28,949 nt of DNA from CAYNLG01 sp964397995 (GTDB lineage: Bacteria; Planctomycetota; Phycisphaerae; FEN-1346): contig CAYNLG010000047.1 of the NCBI GenBank assembly GCA_964397995.1, forward strand, positions 1-28,949, in the 5' to 3' direction. Position 1 is the stretch's first letter. Each line of letters begins with the position of its first letter. This document shows positions 21,973 through 28,949 of this stretch, one piece after another. The position numbers and the translations under genes were made by a program. The notes beneath the pieces are model-generated. The model saw nothing but the letters and a program-made list of their open reading frames with translations. It did no database searches and was not told the DNA's origin.

Positions 21973-22451
21973 GGAGGAGGCGCCGACGCAGCCACGAGGG
22001 CGAGGCGGTCGGGCTGGACCTTGGGGCGAAAGCCCGGGATTCCCTACCTGAACTCGCCGTCCCGGACCTCGAAGCAAGCCGGCTCGCCCGCCATGCATGG
22101 CCGGACCTCGCAGCGTTCCCGGGCCACTCGGAACCCGCCGCCCTTCGCGGCCACGATCTTCAGAGCCTACGTGGCCCGGGTGCTCCGGTTCAGGAGCAGG
22201 TCCAGGCCGATCTCGATATTGTTCGGATGGCCTCTTGAAATGCGCCGCACGGCGCCGATGCCGCCCCGGTCCCTGAACGCCAGGTCAAGCGTATGGGACA
22301 GCGCGTCGCGGATGAATGCCAAGCTGTCGACGAAGTTGCTCTTGCCCGAGCCGTTCGGCCCAACCAACGCCGTGAACGGATTCAGCGCTGCCGTCGCCCG
22401 CTTGATGCTCTTGGTGTTGCGGACACTGACGCGGCGGACATGCGGCAGCAT
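21969..22451 (-). pseudogene. Broken AAA (RecF/SMC-like) ATPase gene
   Basis: It begins with an intact ATG (22451), a GGAAGGAC ribosome-binding site and M-L-P-H-V-R-R-V-S-V-R-N-T-K-S-I-K, then A-L-V-G-P-N-G-S-G-K-S-N-F, the Walker A of AAA_21/RecF-type ATPases. After about 94 residues the frame meets TAG (22169-22167); the same frame then continues as A-L-K-I-V-A-A-K-G-G-G-F-R-V-A-R-E-R-C and F-E-V-R-D-G-E-F before a second stop (22046-22044) and a third (21971-21969). Homologous text across stops shows decay rather than a short gene. The signature motif and Walker B part are missing, so it should be inactive. It pairs with the DUF4276 remnant. Confidence 0.75.
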
Positions 22452-22510
22452 GGGCGTCCTTCCGAAAAGCGACGACCTCTTACAGCACCAAGCCCGTTCC
22501 AGGGAAACGG

Positions 22511-23434
22511 TCAGTCGCCCCCGAACAGCGCCTCGACGAACTGGTCCGGGTCGAACGGGCCCACGTCCTCCGGCCCCTCGCCGATGCCCACGAACTTCAC
22601 CGGGATGCCCAGTTCCTTCTTGATCGCCAGCACGATGCCCCCCTTGGCCGTCCCGTCCAGCTTCGCCAGGAACACGCCCGTCACATCGATGGCCTGGCCG
22701 AACTGCTTGGCCTGGACGATGGCGTTCTGGCCGGTGGTGGCGTCGAGCACGAGCAGCACCTCGTGCGGGGCACCGGGGAGGCGCTTCTCGAGGACGCGGC
22801 GGATCTTGGTGAGCTCGCGCATCAGGTTGTCCTGGGTGTGCAGCCGGCCGGCGGTGTCGACGATCAGGATGTCCACGTCCCGCGCCGCCGCCGCCTCGGC
22901 CGCGTCGTACGCCACCGCCCCGGGATCGGCGCCCGCCTGGTGGCGCACCAGCTCGACGCCGGCCCGGTCGGCCCAGATGGCAAGCTGGGCGTCGGCCGCG
23001 GCGCGAAACGTGTCGCACGCCGCCAGAAGCACGCGTTTGCCCTCGTCCGTGTAGAGCCGCGCCAGCCGCCCGCACGCCGTCGTCTTGCCGGAGCCGTTGA
23101 CGCCGGCGATCAGGATGACGGTGGGCCCTTCCTCGGCGAAGTGGACGCCCCGGTCGGCGTCCTCGAAGCTCGCCTTCAGGTCCCCCTTGATGATCTTTAG
23201 GAGGTCCTCGCCCTTTTCGATCTCCCGGCCGCGGTACCGCTCCGACAGGTCGTCGATGATGCGGCGGGTGGCTTGGACGCCGACGTCGGCCAGGATGAGC
23301 GTCTCCTCGAGTTCGTCCAGGAAGTCGTCGTCGATCTTGCGGCCGCCCGTGAAGAGGTCCTTCAGGCCGTCGGCCAGCTTGGAGCGCGTCCGGGTCAGCC
23401 CTTCGGTGAGGCGCGAGAACCAGTTCTTCGCCAT
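22511..23434 (-). CDS. ftsY: Signal recognition particle receptor FtsY
   Basis: FtsY is the membrane-associated GTPase that receives ribosomes carrying SRP and delivers membrane proteins to the Sec translocon. The 307-residue product is mostly the NG domain: the helical N part with L-E-E-T-L-I-L-A-D-V-G-V (42-53), the P-loop A-G-V-N-G-S-G-K-T-T (110-119), D-T-F-R-A-A-A, D-T-A-G-R-L-H-T-Q-D-N-L-M and K-L-D-G-T-A-K-G-G. The long acidic A domain of E. coli FtsY is missing, as in many bacteria. The ATG at 23434 has AGAAGGAC upstream; the longer frame to 23761 runs through nusB. Last gene of a ribH-nusB-ftsY group. Confidence 0.97.
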   Translation of the reverse strand: MAKNWFSRLTEGLTRTRSKLADGLKDLFTGGRKIDDDFLDELEETLILADVGVQATRRIIDDLSERYRGREIEKGEDLLKIIKGDLKASFEDADRGVHFAEEGPTVILIAGVNGSGKTTACGRLARLYTDEGKRVLLAACDTFRAAADAQLAIWADRAGVELVRHQAGADPGAVAYDAAEAAAARDVDILIVDTAGRLHTQDNLMRELTKIRRVLEKRLPGAPHEVLLVLDATTGQNAIVQAKQFGQAIDVTGVFLAKLDGTAKGGIVLAIKKELGIPVKFVGIGEGPEDVGPFDPDQFVEALFGGD

Positions 23435-23451
23435 CGTGCGTCCTTCTCGGG

Positions 23452-23919
23452 TCAAACGGGCGGGCCGTCGGCGGCCGCGTCCGCGGCGGGGGGCGCCTCG
23501 GCGCGCAGGCCCCGCCCCTTCAGAATCTTCAGCACCTTGTCCAGCACCCCGTTGACGAACTTGCTCGACTCGGCCGCGCTGAACGTCTTCGCCAGTTCGA
23601 TCGCCTGGTCCAGGGCCACGCGTTCCGGCACGTTCGGATGGTGCGCGAGTTCCCAGGTCGCCAGGCGGAGGACGTTCCGGTCGAGGACGGCCATGCGGTC
23701 GACCTGCCAGTGCTCGGCCGCCTCGTCGATGATCGGGTCCGCCTGGCCGCGCCAGCCCCACGTCCCCTCCGTGAGTTCGCGGGCGAAGAAGTAGATTTCC
23801 GGGTCGGCGGTGCTCTCGCGTAGGAAGGCGACGATGTCATCGCCCAGGTCGCTCGAGGTGAGGTCGAGCTGGTAGAGCGCCTGGAGGGCGATCCGGCGGG
23901 CCTGTTCGCGTCGCTTCAT
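23452..23919 (-). CDS. nusB: Transcription antitermination factor NusB
   Basis: NusB binds boxA RNA with ribosomal protein S10 (NusE) and prevents early termination in rRNA operons. The 155-residue protein has the all-helical family pattern: R-R-E-Q-A-R-R-I-A-L-Q-A-L-Y-Q-L-D at the start, W-Q-V-D-R-M-A-V-L-D-R-N-V-L-R-L-A-T-W-E-L in the middle, and L-A-K-T-F-S-A-A-E-S-S-K-F-V-N-G-V-L-D near the end, which is the strongest NusB signature. The tail is alanine- and proline-rich. It lies between ribH (45 bases before) and ftsY (17 bases after), a common arrangement. Confidence 0.96.
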   Translation of the reverse strand: MKRREQARRIALQALYQLDLTSSDLGDDIVAFLRESTADPEIYFFARELTEGTWGWRGQADPIIDEAAEHWQVDRMAVLDRNVLRLATWELAHHPNVPERVALDQAIELAKTFSAAESSKFVNGVLDKVLKILKGRGLRAEAPPAADAAADGPPV

Positions 23920-23964
23920 GGGACCGTCCGGGTTGCGGCTCCAGGCCGTCGCCGGGGCGCGGGG

Positions 23965-24441
23965 TCAGTCGGCCGCGGCGAAATCGTCCATCAGGTTGGC
24001 CATCTCGATGGCGCTGGCGGCGGCGTCGGCCCCCTTGTTGCCGGCCTTCGTGCCGGCCCGCTCGACGGCCTGCTCGATGGTGTCGGTCGTCACGACGCCG
24101 AAGACCACCGGCACGCCGCTGTCGAGGGCCACCTTCGCGACGCCCTTGGCCACCTCGCCGGCAACGTAATCGAAGTGCGGCGTGGCGCCGCGGATGACCG
24201 CCCCGAGGCAGATCACGGCCGCGTACTTGCCGCTCTCCGCCAGGCGCTTGGCCACCAGCGGCACCTCGAACGAGCCCGGCGTCCACAGGACATCGACCCG
24301 GTCGGGGTCGGCCCCGTGGCGCTCCAGGGCGTCCAGGCACCCGCCCAGCAGCCGCGACGAGATGAACTCGTTGAACCGGCTCACGACGACGCCGAATCGG
24401 TGATCGCCGGCCACCAGCCGGCCCTGGTAGACGTTCGCCAT
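23965..24441 (-). CDS. ribH: 6,7-dimethyl-8-ribityllumazine synthase
   Basis: RibH condenses the ribityl-aminouracil with dihydroxybutanone phosphate to form the riboflavin precursor lumazine, usually as a 60-subunit capsid or pentamer. The 158-residue product has V-V-S-R-F-N-E-F near the start, P-G-S-F-E-V-P, the G-A-V-I-R-G-A-T-P-H-F-D-Y-V block with the catalytic His, F-G-V-V-T-T-D-T-I-E-Q-A and the C-terminal G-N-K-G-A-D-A-A-x-x-A-I-E-M. The ATG has GGGAGGAG upstream and a TTGAAC-16-TACACT promoter at 24484-24511. It leads the operon with nusB and ftsY. Confidence 0.97.
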   Translation of the reverse strand: MANVYQGRLVAGDHRFGVVVSRFNEFISSRLLGGCLDALERHGADPDRVDVLWTPGSFEVPLVAKRLAESGKYAAVICLGAVIRGATPHFDYVAGEVAKGVAKVALDSGVPVVFGVVTTDTIEQAVERAGTKAGNKGADAAASAIEMANLMDDFAAAD

Positions 24442-24483
24442 CGCAGGTCTCCTCCCAGCCGGCCTCCGGGCCGGCGCCGCGAC

Positions 24484-24511
24484 AGTGTAGCCGATGGCCC
24501 CGCGCGTTCAA
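24484..24511 (-). promoter_or_regulatory. Promoter for ribH-nusB-ftsY
   Basis: On the reverse strand TTGAAC (24511-24506), 16 bases, then TACACT (24489-24484), about 42 bases before the ribH ATG. No riboflavin riboswitch was recognised in the short leader. Confidence 0.5.
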
Positions 24512-24567
24512 GGGCAAAGGGAACGGGCGCCGCCGCGGGGCCGGCGCGGCCGCCCGCGCGGCCCGTC

Positions 24568-25368
24568 CTACAGCCGCCTCAGACCCAGGCCCCCGCCCAC
24601 CTCGATCGCCTGGCCGGTCGAGTAGTCGAGCAGCCCCCGGGCGAAGGCCGAGACGACCTTCGCCACGTCCTCCGGCGTGCCCCACCGCTTGGTCACCAGG
24701 AGCTCGGTCTCGCCGATCAGGCGGTCGTACTTCTCCTTGACGACGCTCGTCATCGGCGTCTCGATGATCCCCGGGCAGAGCTCCAGCACGGGGATGCCGG
24801 CCTCGCCCAGCCGGGCCGCGTACAACTGGGCCGCCATGCGCAGCCCCGCCTTCGAGACGCAGTACTCGCCCCGCGACGACGACGCCACGTACGCCGAGAT
24901 CGACGTGATGAAAACGATGCGCGGCGCGGGGGCGGCGCCGGCCTCCTTCCAGGCGAGCATCCGGTTGGCGACGAGCTGCGTCAGGAAGTACGGCCCCTGG
25001 AGGTTGATCCGCATCAGCCGCTCGAAGCTCGCTTCGCCGGCCTCCAGGATGTCGAGCCGCTCCTTCGGGGCGACGCCCGCGTTGTTGACAAGCAGGTCGA
25101 GCCGCCCGAACCGCGCCGCGACAAAGGCGACCATGGCCTCGCGGTCCTTGGCGGCGCTCACGTCGCCCTTGAAGACCTCGGCCGTGCCGCCCGCGGCCTC
25201 GAGGGTCGCCTTGACCTCGTAGGCCCCACGGTCGGTCGTCTCCGGGTCGGCGACGATATCATTGATGACGACGGCGTGCCCGTCCTCGGCCAGCCTGAGC
25301 GCGATGCCGCGCCCGATGCCCTGGCCGGCACCGGTGACGAGGGCCACGGGAAGGTCACTGACGGTCAT
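24568..25368 (-). CDS. Short-chain dehydrogenase/reductase (FabG-like)
   Basis: The 266-residue product is a classical SDR. It has the nucleotide-binding T-G-A-G-Q-G-I-G near residue 12, the N-N-A-G-V motif, the catalytic Ser in F-I-T-S-I-S-A-Y and the Tyr/Lys pair in E-Y-C-V-S-K, then P-G-I-I-E-T-P-M. A 3-oxoacyl-ACP reductase label is usual for such proteins, but the substrate cannot be read from the sequence; given the sugar genes around, a sugar or keto-uronate dehydrogenase (as for KduD, also an SDR) is possible. The ATG at 25368 has CAGGAGAC upstream and is preferred to the longer frame to 25887, which runs into the divergent gene. Confidence 0.9.
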   Translation of the reverse strand: MTVSDLPVALVTGAGQGIGRGIALRLAEDGHAVVINDIVADPETTDRGAYEVKATLEAAGGTAEVFKGDVSAAKDREAMVAFVAARFGRLDLLVNNAGVAPKERLDILEAGEASFERLMRINLQGPYFLTQLVANRMLAWKEAGAAPAPRIVFITSISAYVASSSRGEYCVSKAGLRMAAQLYAARLGEAGIPVLELCPGIIETPMTSVVKEKYDRLIGETELLVTKRWGTPEDVAKVVSAFARGLLDYSTGQAIEVGGGLGLRRL

Positions 25369-25460
25369 GCGGGTCTCCTGGTCAGGCGGTCTCGGTTCCT
25401 CGGAACGCCCATTGTGCCGCGCCCCACGCCCGGATGCCACCGGTTTCGCGCGCATTAGGG

Positions 25461-25490
25461 TTGCACGGGGGCGGGGCGGTTCGGTAGGGT
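25461..25490 (+). promoter_or_regulatory. Sigma70-like promoter for the Gfo/Idh-AKR fusion gene
   Basis: TTGCAC (25461-25466), 18 bases, then TAGGGT (25485-25490), about 57 bases before the ATG at 25548. The -10 is identical to those at 3557 and 13744. Confidence 0.5.
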
Positions 25491-25547
25491 CCCCGGCTTG
25501 ACGCGGTCGGCCGGGGGGCCGGGCCGCATCCGCCGGAAAGGACGACG

Positions 25548-27542
25548 ATGGCCGAGTCGCTTCGCTGGGGCCTGCTCGGGACGGCCCGCATCGGGAAAGC
25601 TTTTGCCGCCGGGGTCGCCCACTCCGAGACCGGCCGCGTGGTGGCCGTGGGCAGCCGCTCGCGGGCGTCGGCCGACGCCTACGCGGCCGACCTGGGCGGC
25701 CTCCGCGCCCACGGGAGCTACGAGGCGCTGCTCGCCGACCCCGAGGTGGACGCCGTCTACGTCGCGACGCCCCACCCCATGCACGCGCGGTGGGCCATCG
25801 CGGCCGCCCAGGCCGGCAAGCACGTCCTCTGCGAGAAGCCGCTGGCGCTGAACCACGCCGAGGCGATGGGCGTCGTCGAGGCCGCAAGGGCCAACGACGT
25901 CTTCCTCATGGAAGCGTTCATGTACCGGTGCCACCCGCAGACGGCCAAGCTCGTGGAGCTCCTCCGCGACGGCGCCGTCGGCGACGTCCGGGTCATCCGC
26001 GCCACCTTCGCCTTCGACGCCGGCTTCGACCCCGAGAAGCGGCTCTTCGCGAACGCCCTCGGGGGCGGCGGGATCCTCGACGTCGGCGGCTACGCCACCA
26101 GCGGCGCCCGCCTCGTCGCCGGCGTCGCCCTGGGCGGCACCGTGGCCGAACCCGTCGAGGTCCAGGGCACCGCCCGACTCGGCGAGACCGGCGTCGACGA
26201 GTGGGCCCTCGGCACCCTCCGTTTCCCCGACGACATCCTCGCCCAGGTCGCCACCGGCGTCCGCTGCGGCATGGACAACCAACTGGTCGTCTTCGGCTCC
26301 GAGGGCCGCCTCACCGTGCCCTCCCCCTGGGTCCCCGCCAAGGAAGGCGGCACGGTCGAGATTTACCTCGCCCGCAAGGGGAAAGAGCCCGAGACCCTCC
26401 GCGTCGAGACCAACACCTGGCTCTACGGCCTGGAGGCCGACACCGTCGCGCGGCAGCTGGCGGACCGGCAGGCGGCGTTCCCGGCGATGACCTGGGACGA
26501 CACCCTCGGCAACATGAAGACCCTCGACCGCTGGCGCCAGGCGATCGGCCTGGAGTACGAGAGCGAGCGGGTCGAGGCCGACCACCCGACCGTCCACGGC
26601 CGCCCCCTCCGCGTGCGCGACGACGCCCCGATGACCTACGGCGCCGTGCCGAACCTCCGGAAACGCGTCAGCCGCCTCGTCATGGGCGTCGACAACCAGG
26701 ACACCATGCCGCACTGCGCCGTCCTGTTCGACGACTTCTTCGAGCGCGGCGGGAACTGTTGGGACTGTGCGTACATTTACGGCGGGGGCCGGCGCGAGCG
26801 GCTGCTCGGCCGCTGGGTGGAGGAGCGCGGCATCCGGGACGAGGTCGTCCTGCTGGACAAGGGCGCCCACACGCCGCACTGCACGCCTGAGGCCCTGACC
26901 CGCCAGTTCCTCGAAAGCCTGGACCGCCTCCGCACCGACTACGTCGACATCTACGTCATGCACCGCGACAACCCGGAGGTGCCGGTCGGCGAGTTCGTCG
27001 ACGCCATGAACGCCCAGTTCCAGGCCGGCCGCATGCGCGTCTTCGGCGGGTCGAACTGGTCGAGGGAGCGCCTGGAGGCCGCCAACGCCTGCGCCGCCGA
27101 CAGGGCCCTGGAGCCGATGCGCATCGTCAGCAACAACTTCAGCCTCGCCCGGATGGTCGACCCGGTGTGGGCGGGGTGTATCGCCAGCTCCACGCCCGAG
27201 TGGCGCCGCTGGCTCGCCGAGCACGACCTGGTCCTCATGCCCTGGTCGAGCCAGGCGCGCGGCTTCTTCGTCCGGGCCGACCCGGCCGACACGAGCGACC
27301 CGGAACTCGTCCGCTGCTGGTACGCCGAGGACAACTTCCGCCGCAAGGCGCGGGCGGAAGAACTGGCGGCGAAGCGCGGCGTGCCGCCGATCGCGATCGC
27401 CCTGGCCTACGTGTTGGCCCAGCCCTTCATGACGTTCCCGCTGATCGGCCCGCGCACGGTCGAGGAAACGCGGACGTCGATGCTCGCCCTGGGCGTGGAC
27501 CTCGCGCCCGACGAGGTGGCGTGGCTGAACCTGGAGGACTGA
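25548..27542 (+). CDS. Fusion: Gfo/Idh/MocA oxidoreductase plus aldo/keto reductase
   Basis: The 664-residue product holds two NAD(P)-dependent oxidoreductases in one chain. Residues 1-345 are Gfo/Idh/MocA: G-L-L-G-T-A-R-I-G at 8-16, H-V-L-C-E-K-P-L-A at 92-100 (Lys97) and the C-terminal G-G-G-G-I-L-D-V-G. Residues about 365-664 are an aldo/keto reductase with the tetrad Asp406, Tyr411 (C-W-D-C-A-Y-I-Y-G), Lys438 (L-L-D-K-G-A-H) and His472 (Y-V-M-H-R-D-N-P), then G-G-S-N-W-S and S-N-N-F-S-L-A-R. No frameshift separates them. One half could oxidise a sugar and the other reduce it at a second position, with cofactor recycling. GGAAAGGA precedes the ATG. Confidence 0.92.
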   Translation: MAESLRWGLLGTARIGKAFAAGVAHSETGRVVAVGSRSRASADAYAADLGGLRAHGSYEALLADPEVDAVYVATPHPMHARWAIAAAQAGKHVLCEKPLALNHAEAMGVVEAARANDVFLMEAFMYRCHPQTAKLVELLRDGAVGDVRVIRATFAFDAGFDPEKRLFANALGGGGILDVGGYATSGARLVAGVALGGTVAEPVEVQGTARLGETGVDEWALGTLRFPDDILAQVATGVRCGMDNQLVVFGSEGRLTVPSPWVPAKEGGTVEIYLARKGKEPETLRVETNTWLYGLEADTVARQLADRQAAFPAMTWDDTLGNMKTLDRWRQAIGLEYESERVEADHPTVHGRPLRVRDDAPMTYGAVPNLRKRVSRLVMGVDNQDTMPHCAVLFDDFFERGGNCWDCAYIYGGGRRERLLGRWVEERGIRDEVVLLDKGAHTPHCTPEALTRQFLESLDRLRTDYVDIYVMHRDNPEVPVGEFVDAMNAQFQAGRMRVFGGSNWSRERLEAANACAADRALEPMRIVSNNFSLARMVDPVWAGCIASSTPEWRRWLAEHDLVLMPWSSQARGFFVRADPADTSDPELVRCWYAEDNFRRKARAEELAAKRGVPPIAIALAYVLAQPFMTFPLIGPRTVEETRTSMLALGVDLAPDEVAWLNLED

Positions 27543-27557
27543 GGCGGACGCGGTGCC

Positions 27558-27804
27558 TCAACCGATGTGGGCCGCCAGCGTGTCCAGCCCCCGAACGACC
27601 GGCGCGCCGCACGGCGCGGCCGCGCCCGCCGCGCTCCGCCCGCACCCGCTCGGGCAGCGTCTCGCGCGGCACGCGCAGGAGGCCGCGCCCCGCCAGGTCG
27701 TCGGCCGGCGCCTCGATGCCCCGCTGAAGGACCACCGGCCACTCGGCATGCGAGAAGTACGCGACCAGGGTGCTGCCAAGGTCGAAGACGACTGTCCGCG
27801 TCAC
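27558..27804 (-). pseudogene. Truncated HAD-superfamily hydrolase gene with internal deletion
   Basis: A GTG at 27804 overlaps the stop of the upstream gene (GTGA) and opens a frame with T-V-V-F-D-L-G-S-T-L-V-A-Y-F, the HAD motif I (D-x-G-x-T-L), then about 40 residues in which text like a HAD cap helix remains (R-E-T-L-P-E-R-V-R-A-E). The frame then reads on as low-complexity R/G sequence. A second frame, ending at 27558, gives P-C-G-A-P-V-V-R-G-L-D-T-L-A-A-H-I-G, the usual HAD C-terminus. The 247-base locus is far shorter than a normal 650-700-base HAD gene and not a multiple of three, so the middle (motifs II-IV) is gone. Confidence 0.65.
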
Positions 27805-28853
27805 GGCGCCTCGGCGCCGGTCATCTCCGCGAGCAGCCGGAAGAACCCCCGCTTGCGGGCCGACGAGACCCCCCAGGTCGCCGGCACCGACTGGTACCCC
27901 TCGTCGTGGCCCTCGCCCTCCATCCGGTAGTCGAAGTAGCCCCAACCGGCGTACTCGCTGACGGCGGCAATCATGTTGTTGTCGGCGGCGTCGAAGGCGA
28001 AGTGGTCGTCCTCGTTGAAGACGACCGGCTGGCCCCGGTAGGTCTCGACCGCCCGGGCCTTCCGCACCATCGCCCGGATGCGGTCGGGCTCCGAGACGCC
28101 ATTGCCGTGCATCAGCAGGAAGTCCGACGCCTCGACGAGGGTCGGCGGCGGCACGCTGCCGCCCCCGAGGCTCGTCGAGACGAGCAGCCGCCCCGCCGGG
28201 CTCGCCACCTTGCCGGCCGACCGCGCCTGGACGCGGCGGATCAGTTCGTGGCAGCGCGGCGTCTTGATGACGTCGTAGGTCCAGCGGCGCACGTCCACCT
28301 CGTTGCCGATCTCGACGAGCACGTTCGTGTAGCCAGCCTCGAGCAGCCAGTCGGTGGCGGCGTCGGTCGCCTTCAGGACCGTCGCCTCGTCCGCCAGCCG
28401 CTGGTCCTGGCCGAAGTAGAAGTACCCGAGGATGGGGGCCATGCCCAGGTCGTCCGCCCGGTCCAGGATCCGCGCCAGCCGCGCCAGGTACTCGCCCCGC
28501 AGGCTGCCGTCGCCCCGGAAGGCGGAGTTGTGCCAGGGTTGCTGCTTCGAGTACCCGTACGGGTTGCCGCCCTGCAGGTTGATCGTGAAGCTCACCAGGC
28601 CGGCCTTCCGCCACGTGGGCATGGCGGCCACGAAGCCCTCGGTGTTGCGGTCGGGGTCCCACGGCCCGTCGGGATAGTCCCACCGGTGCCGCGTCTCCGG
28701 GTTCAGATCGTCGAAGATGCCCTGGACCAGCCGGGCGTTCATCAGGAGCCCTTCGATCCGGTGGCCGCGCCACGTGCGGCCGGGGTAGGTGGGCTCGCCA
28801 TTGACGAGGAACCGGTCGCCCTCGATGTGGACCGTCGTTTGCCGCTTGGCCAT
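27801..28853 (-). CDS. Uncharacterised clan-A-like glycoside hydrolase (TIM barrel)
   Basis: The 350-residue product looks like a cytoplasmic TIM-barrel hydrolase. It starts with an F-L-V-N-G-E-P strand turn common in glycoside hydrolases, then P-T-W-R-K-A-G-L-V-S-F-T-I-N-L-Q-G-G near 79-96, G-Y-F-Y-F-G-Q-D-Q-R at 143-152, V-E-I-G-N-E-V-D-V at 180-188 (Glu185, candidate acid/base of the N-E motif) and V-V-F-N-E-D-D-H at 277-284 (Glu281, candidate nucleophile). The spacing suits GH5/GH2-like clan A enzymes, but I cannot place it in a numbered family. No signal peptide. The ATG at 28853 has TAGGAGC upstream; the frame stays open to the window edge but shows no conserved text there. The broken HAD gene overlaps its end. 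Confidence 0.72.
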   Translation of the reverse strand: MAKRQTTVHIEGDRFLVNGEPTYPGRTWRGHRIEGLLMNARLVQGIFDDLNPETRHRWDYPDGPWDPDRNTEGFVAAMPTWRKAGLVSFTINLQGGNPYGYSKQQPWHNSAFRGDGSLRGEYLARLARILDRADDLGMAPILGYFYFGQDQRLADEATVLKATDAATDWLLEAGYTNVLVEIGNEVDVRRWTYDVIKTPRCHELIRRVQARSAGKVASPAGRLLVSTSLGGGSVPPPTLVEASDFLLMHGNGVSEPDRIRAMVRKARAVETYRGQPVVFNEDDHFAFDAADNNMIAAVSEYAGWGYFDYRMEGEGHDEGYQSVPATWGVSSARKRGFFRLLAEMTGAEAP

Positions 28854-28949
28854 TGCGCTGCTCCTATGTGCCGCGAAAAGCCGCTGCGTGGCCGACGCGC
28901 GCCGGTCGAGCCACCGGCGGATCGCCCCGGACGACAGGAACCCGGCCGT

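Noticed and set aside
22167..23075. Single long reverse frame joining ftsY antisense text to the ATPase remnant
   Set aside because: The upstream part is an out-of-frame shadow of ftsY; the ATPase begins at the ATG at 22451 with its own ribosome-binding site.
28854..28949. Possible N-terminal extension of the last hydrolase to the window edge
   Set aside because: The frame is open but shows no domain text, and a good ribosome-binding site precedes the ATG at 28853.
1..28949. CRISPR arrays, tRNA or rRNA genes, insertion sequences, prophage
   Set aside because: No regularly spaced repeats, cloverleaf sequences, transposase motifs or phage genes were recognised in any region.

Overview
This window is very GC-rich bacterial DNA, densely coding on both strands, with GTG/ATG starts that often overlap the previous stop codon. 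I see no tRNA, rRNA, insertion sequence, CRISPR array or phage genes. Separate coaC and coaB genes, a formylglycine-type sulfatase, several uronate-type glycoside hydrolases, Gfo/Idh/MocA oxidoreductases and an encapsulin suggest a Planctomycetota-like (or related PVC/Armatimonadota-like) saccharolytic bacterium, perhaps from a metagenome assembly. That placement is inference; no phylogenetic marker was aligned.

Layout. (1) 1-2553 (+): a housekeeping operon, yicC (partial)-gmk-rpoZ-coaC-coaB. (2) 2570-3425 (-): a small hypothetical protein and an exported PsbP/DcrB-like protein. (3) 3592-6367: a sulfatase, then a GNAT acetyltransferase and an orphan VirB11/PilT-like ATPase expressed divergently from a compact, apparently leaderless promoter pair. 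(4) 6566-11651: uronate metabolism, with tagaturonate epimerase (uxaE), an RraA-like protein, a GH2 beta-glucuronidase and an IolB-like isomerase. (5) 11668-13566 (-): an unusual methyltransferase/ATP-grasp ligase fusion. (6) 13801-20251: a GH42-like hydrolase and a GH105 lipoprotein (+), then GH88, a cupin and a Gfo/Idh/MocA oxidoreductase (-). (7) 20339-21552 (-): an encapsulin shell with its encapsulated-ferritin cargo. (8) 21676-22451 (-): decayed remains of an AAA ATPase/DUF4276 gene pair. (9) 22511-24441 (-): ribH-nusB-ftsY. (10) 24568-28853: an SDR dehydrogenase, a Gfo/Idh-aldo/keto reductase fusion, a broken HAD hydrolase and an uncharacterised clan-A-like glycoside hydrolase.

How they fit together. 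GH88 and GH105 remove unsaturated uronic acid from oligosaccharides left by polysaccharide lyases. The GH2 enzyme carries the N-x-K glucuronate signature, UxaE links galacturonate to glucuronate catabolism, and the sulfatase would remove sulfate esters. Together they suggest use of sulfated, uronic-acid-containing polysaccharides (algal, pectin-like or glycosaminoglycan-like). No lyase, transporter or SusCD pair is in the window, so the pathway is incomplete here. The features most worth following up are the methyltransferase/ATP-grasp fusion, the Gfo/Idh-AKR fusion, the ferritin nanocompartment, and two loci that kept their gene ends but lost their middles.
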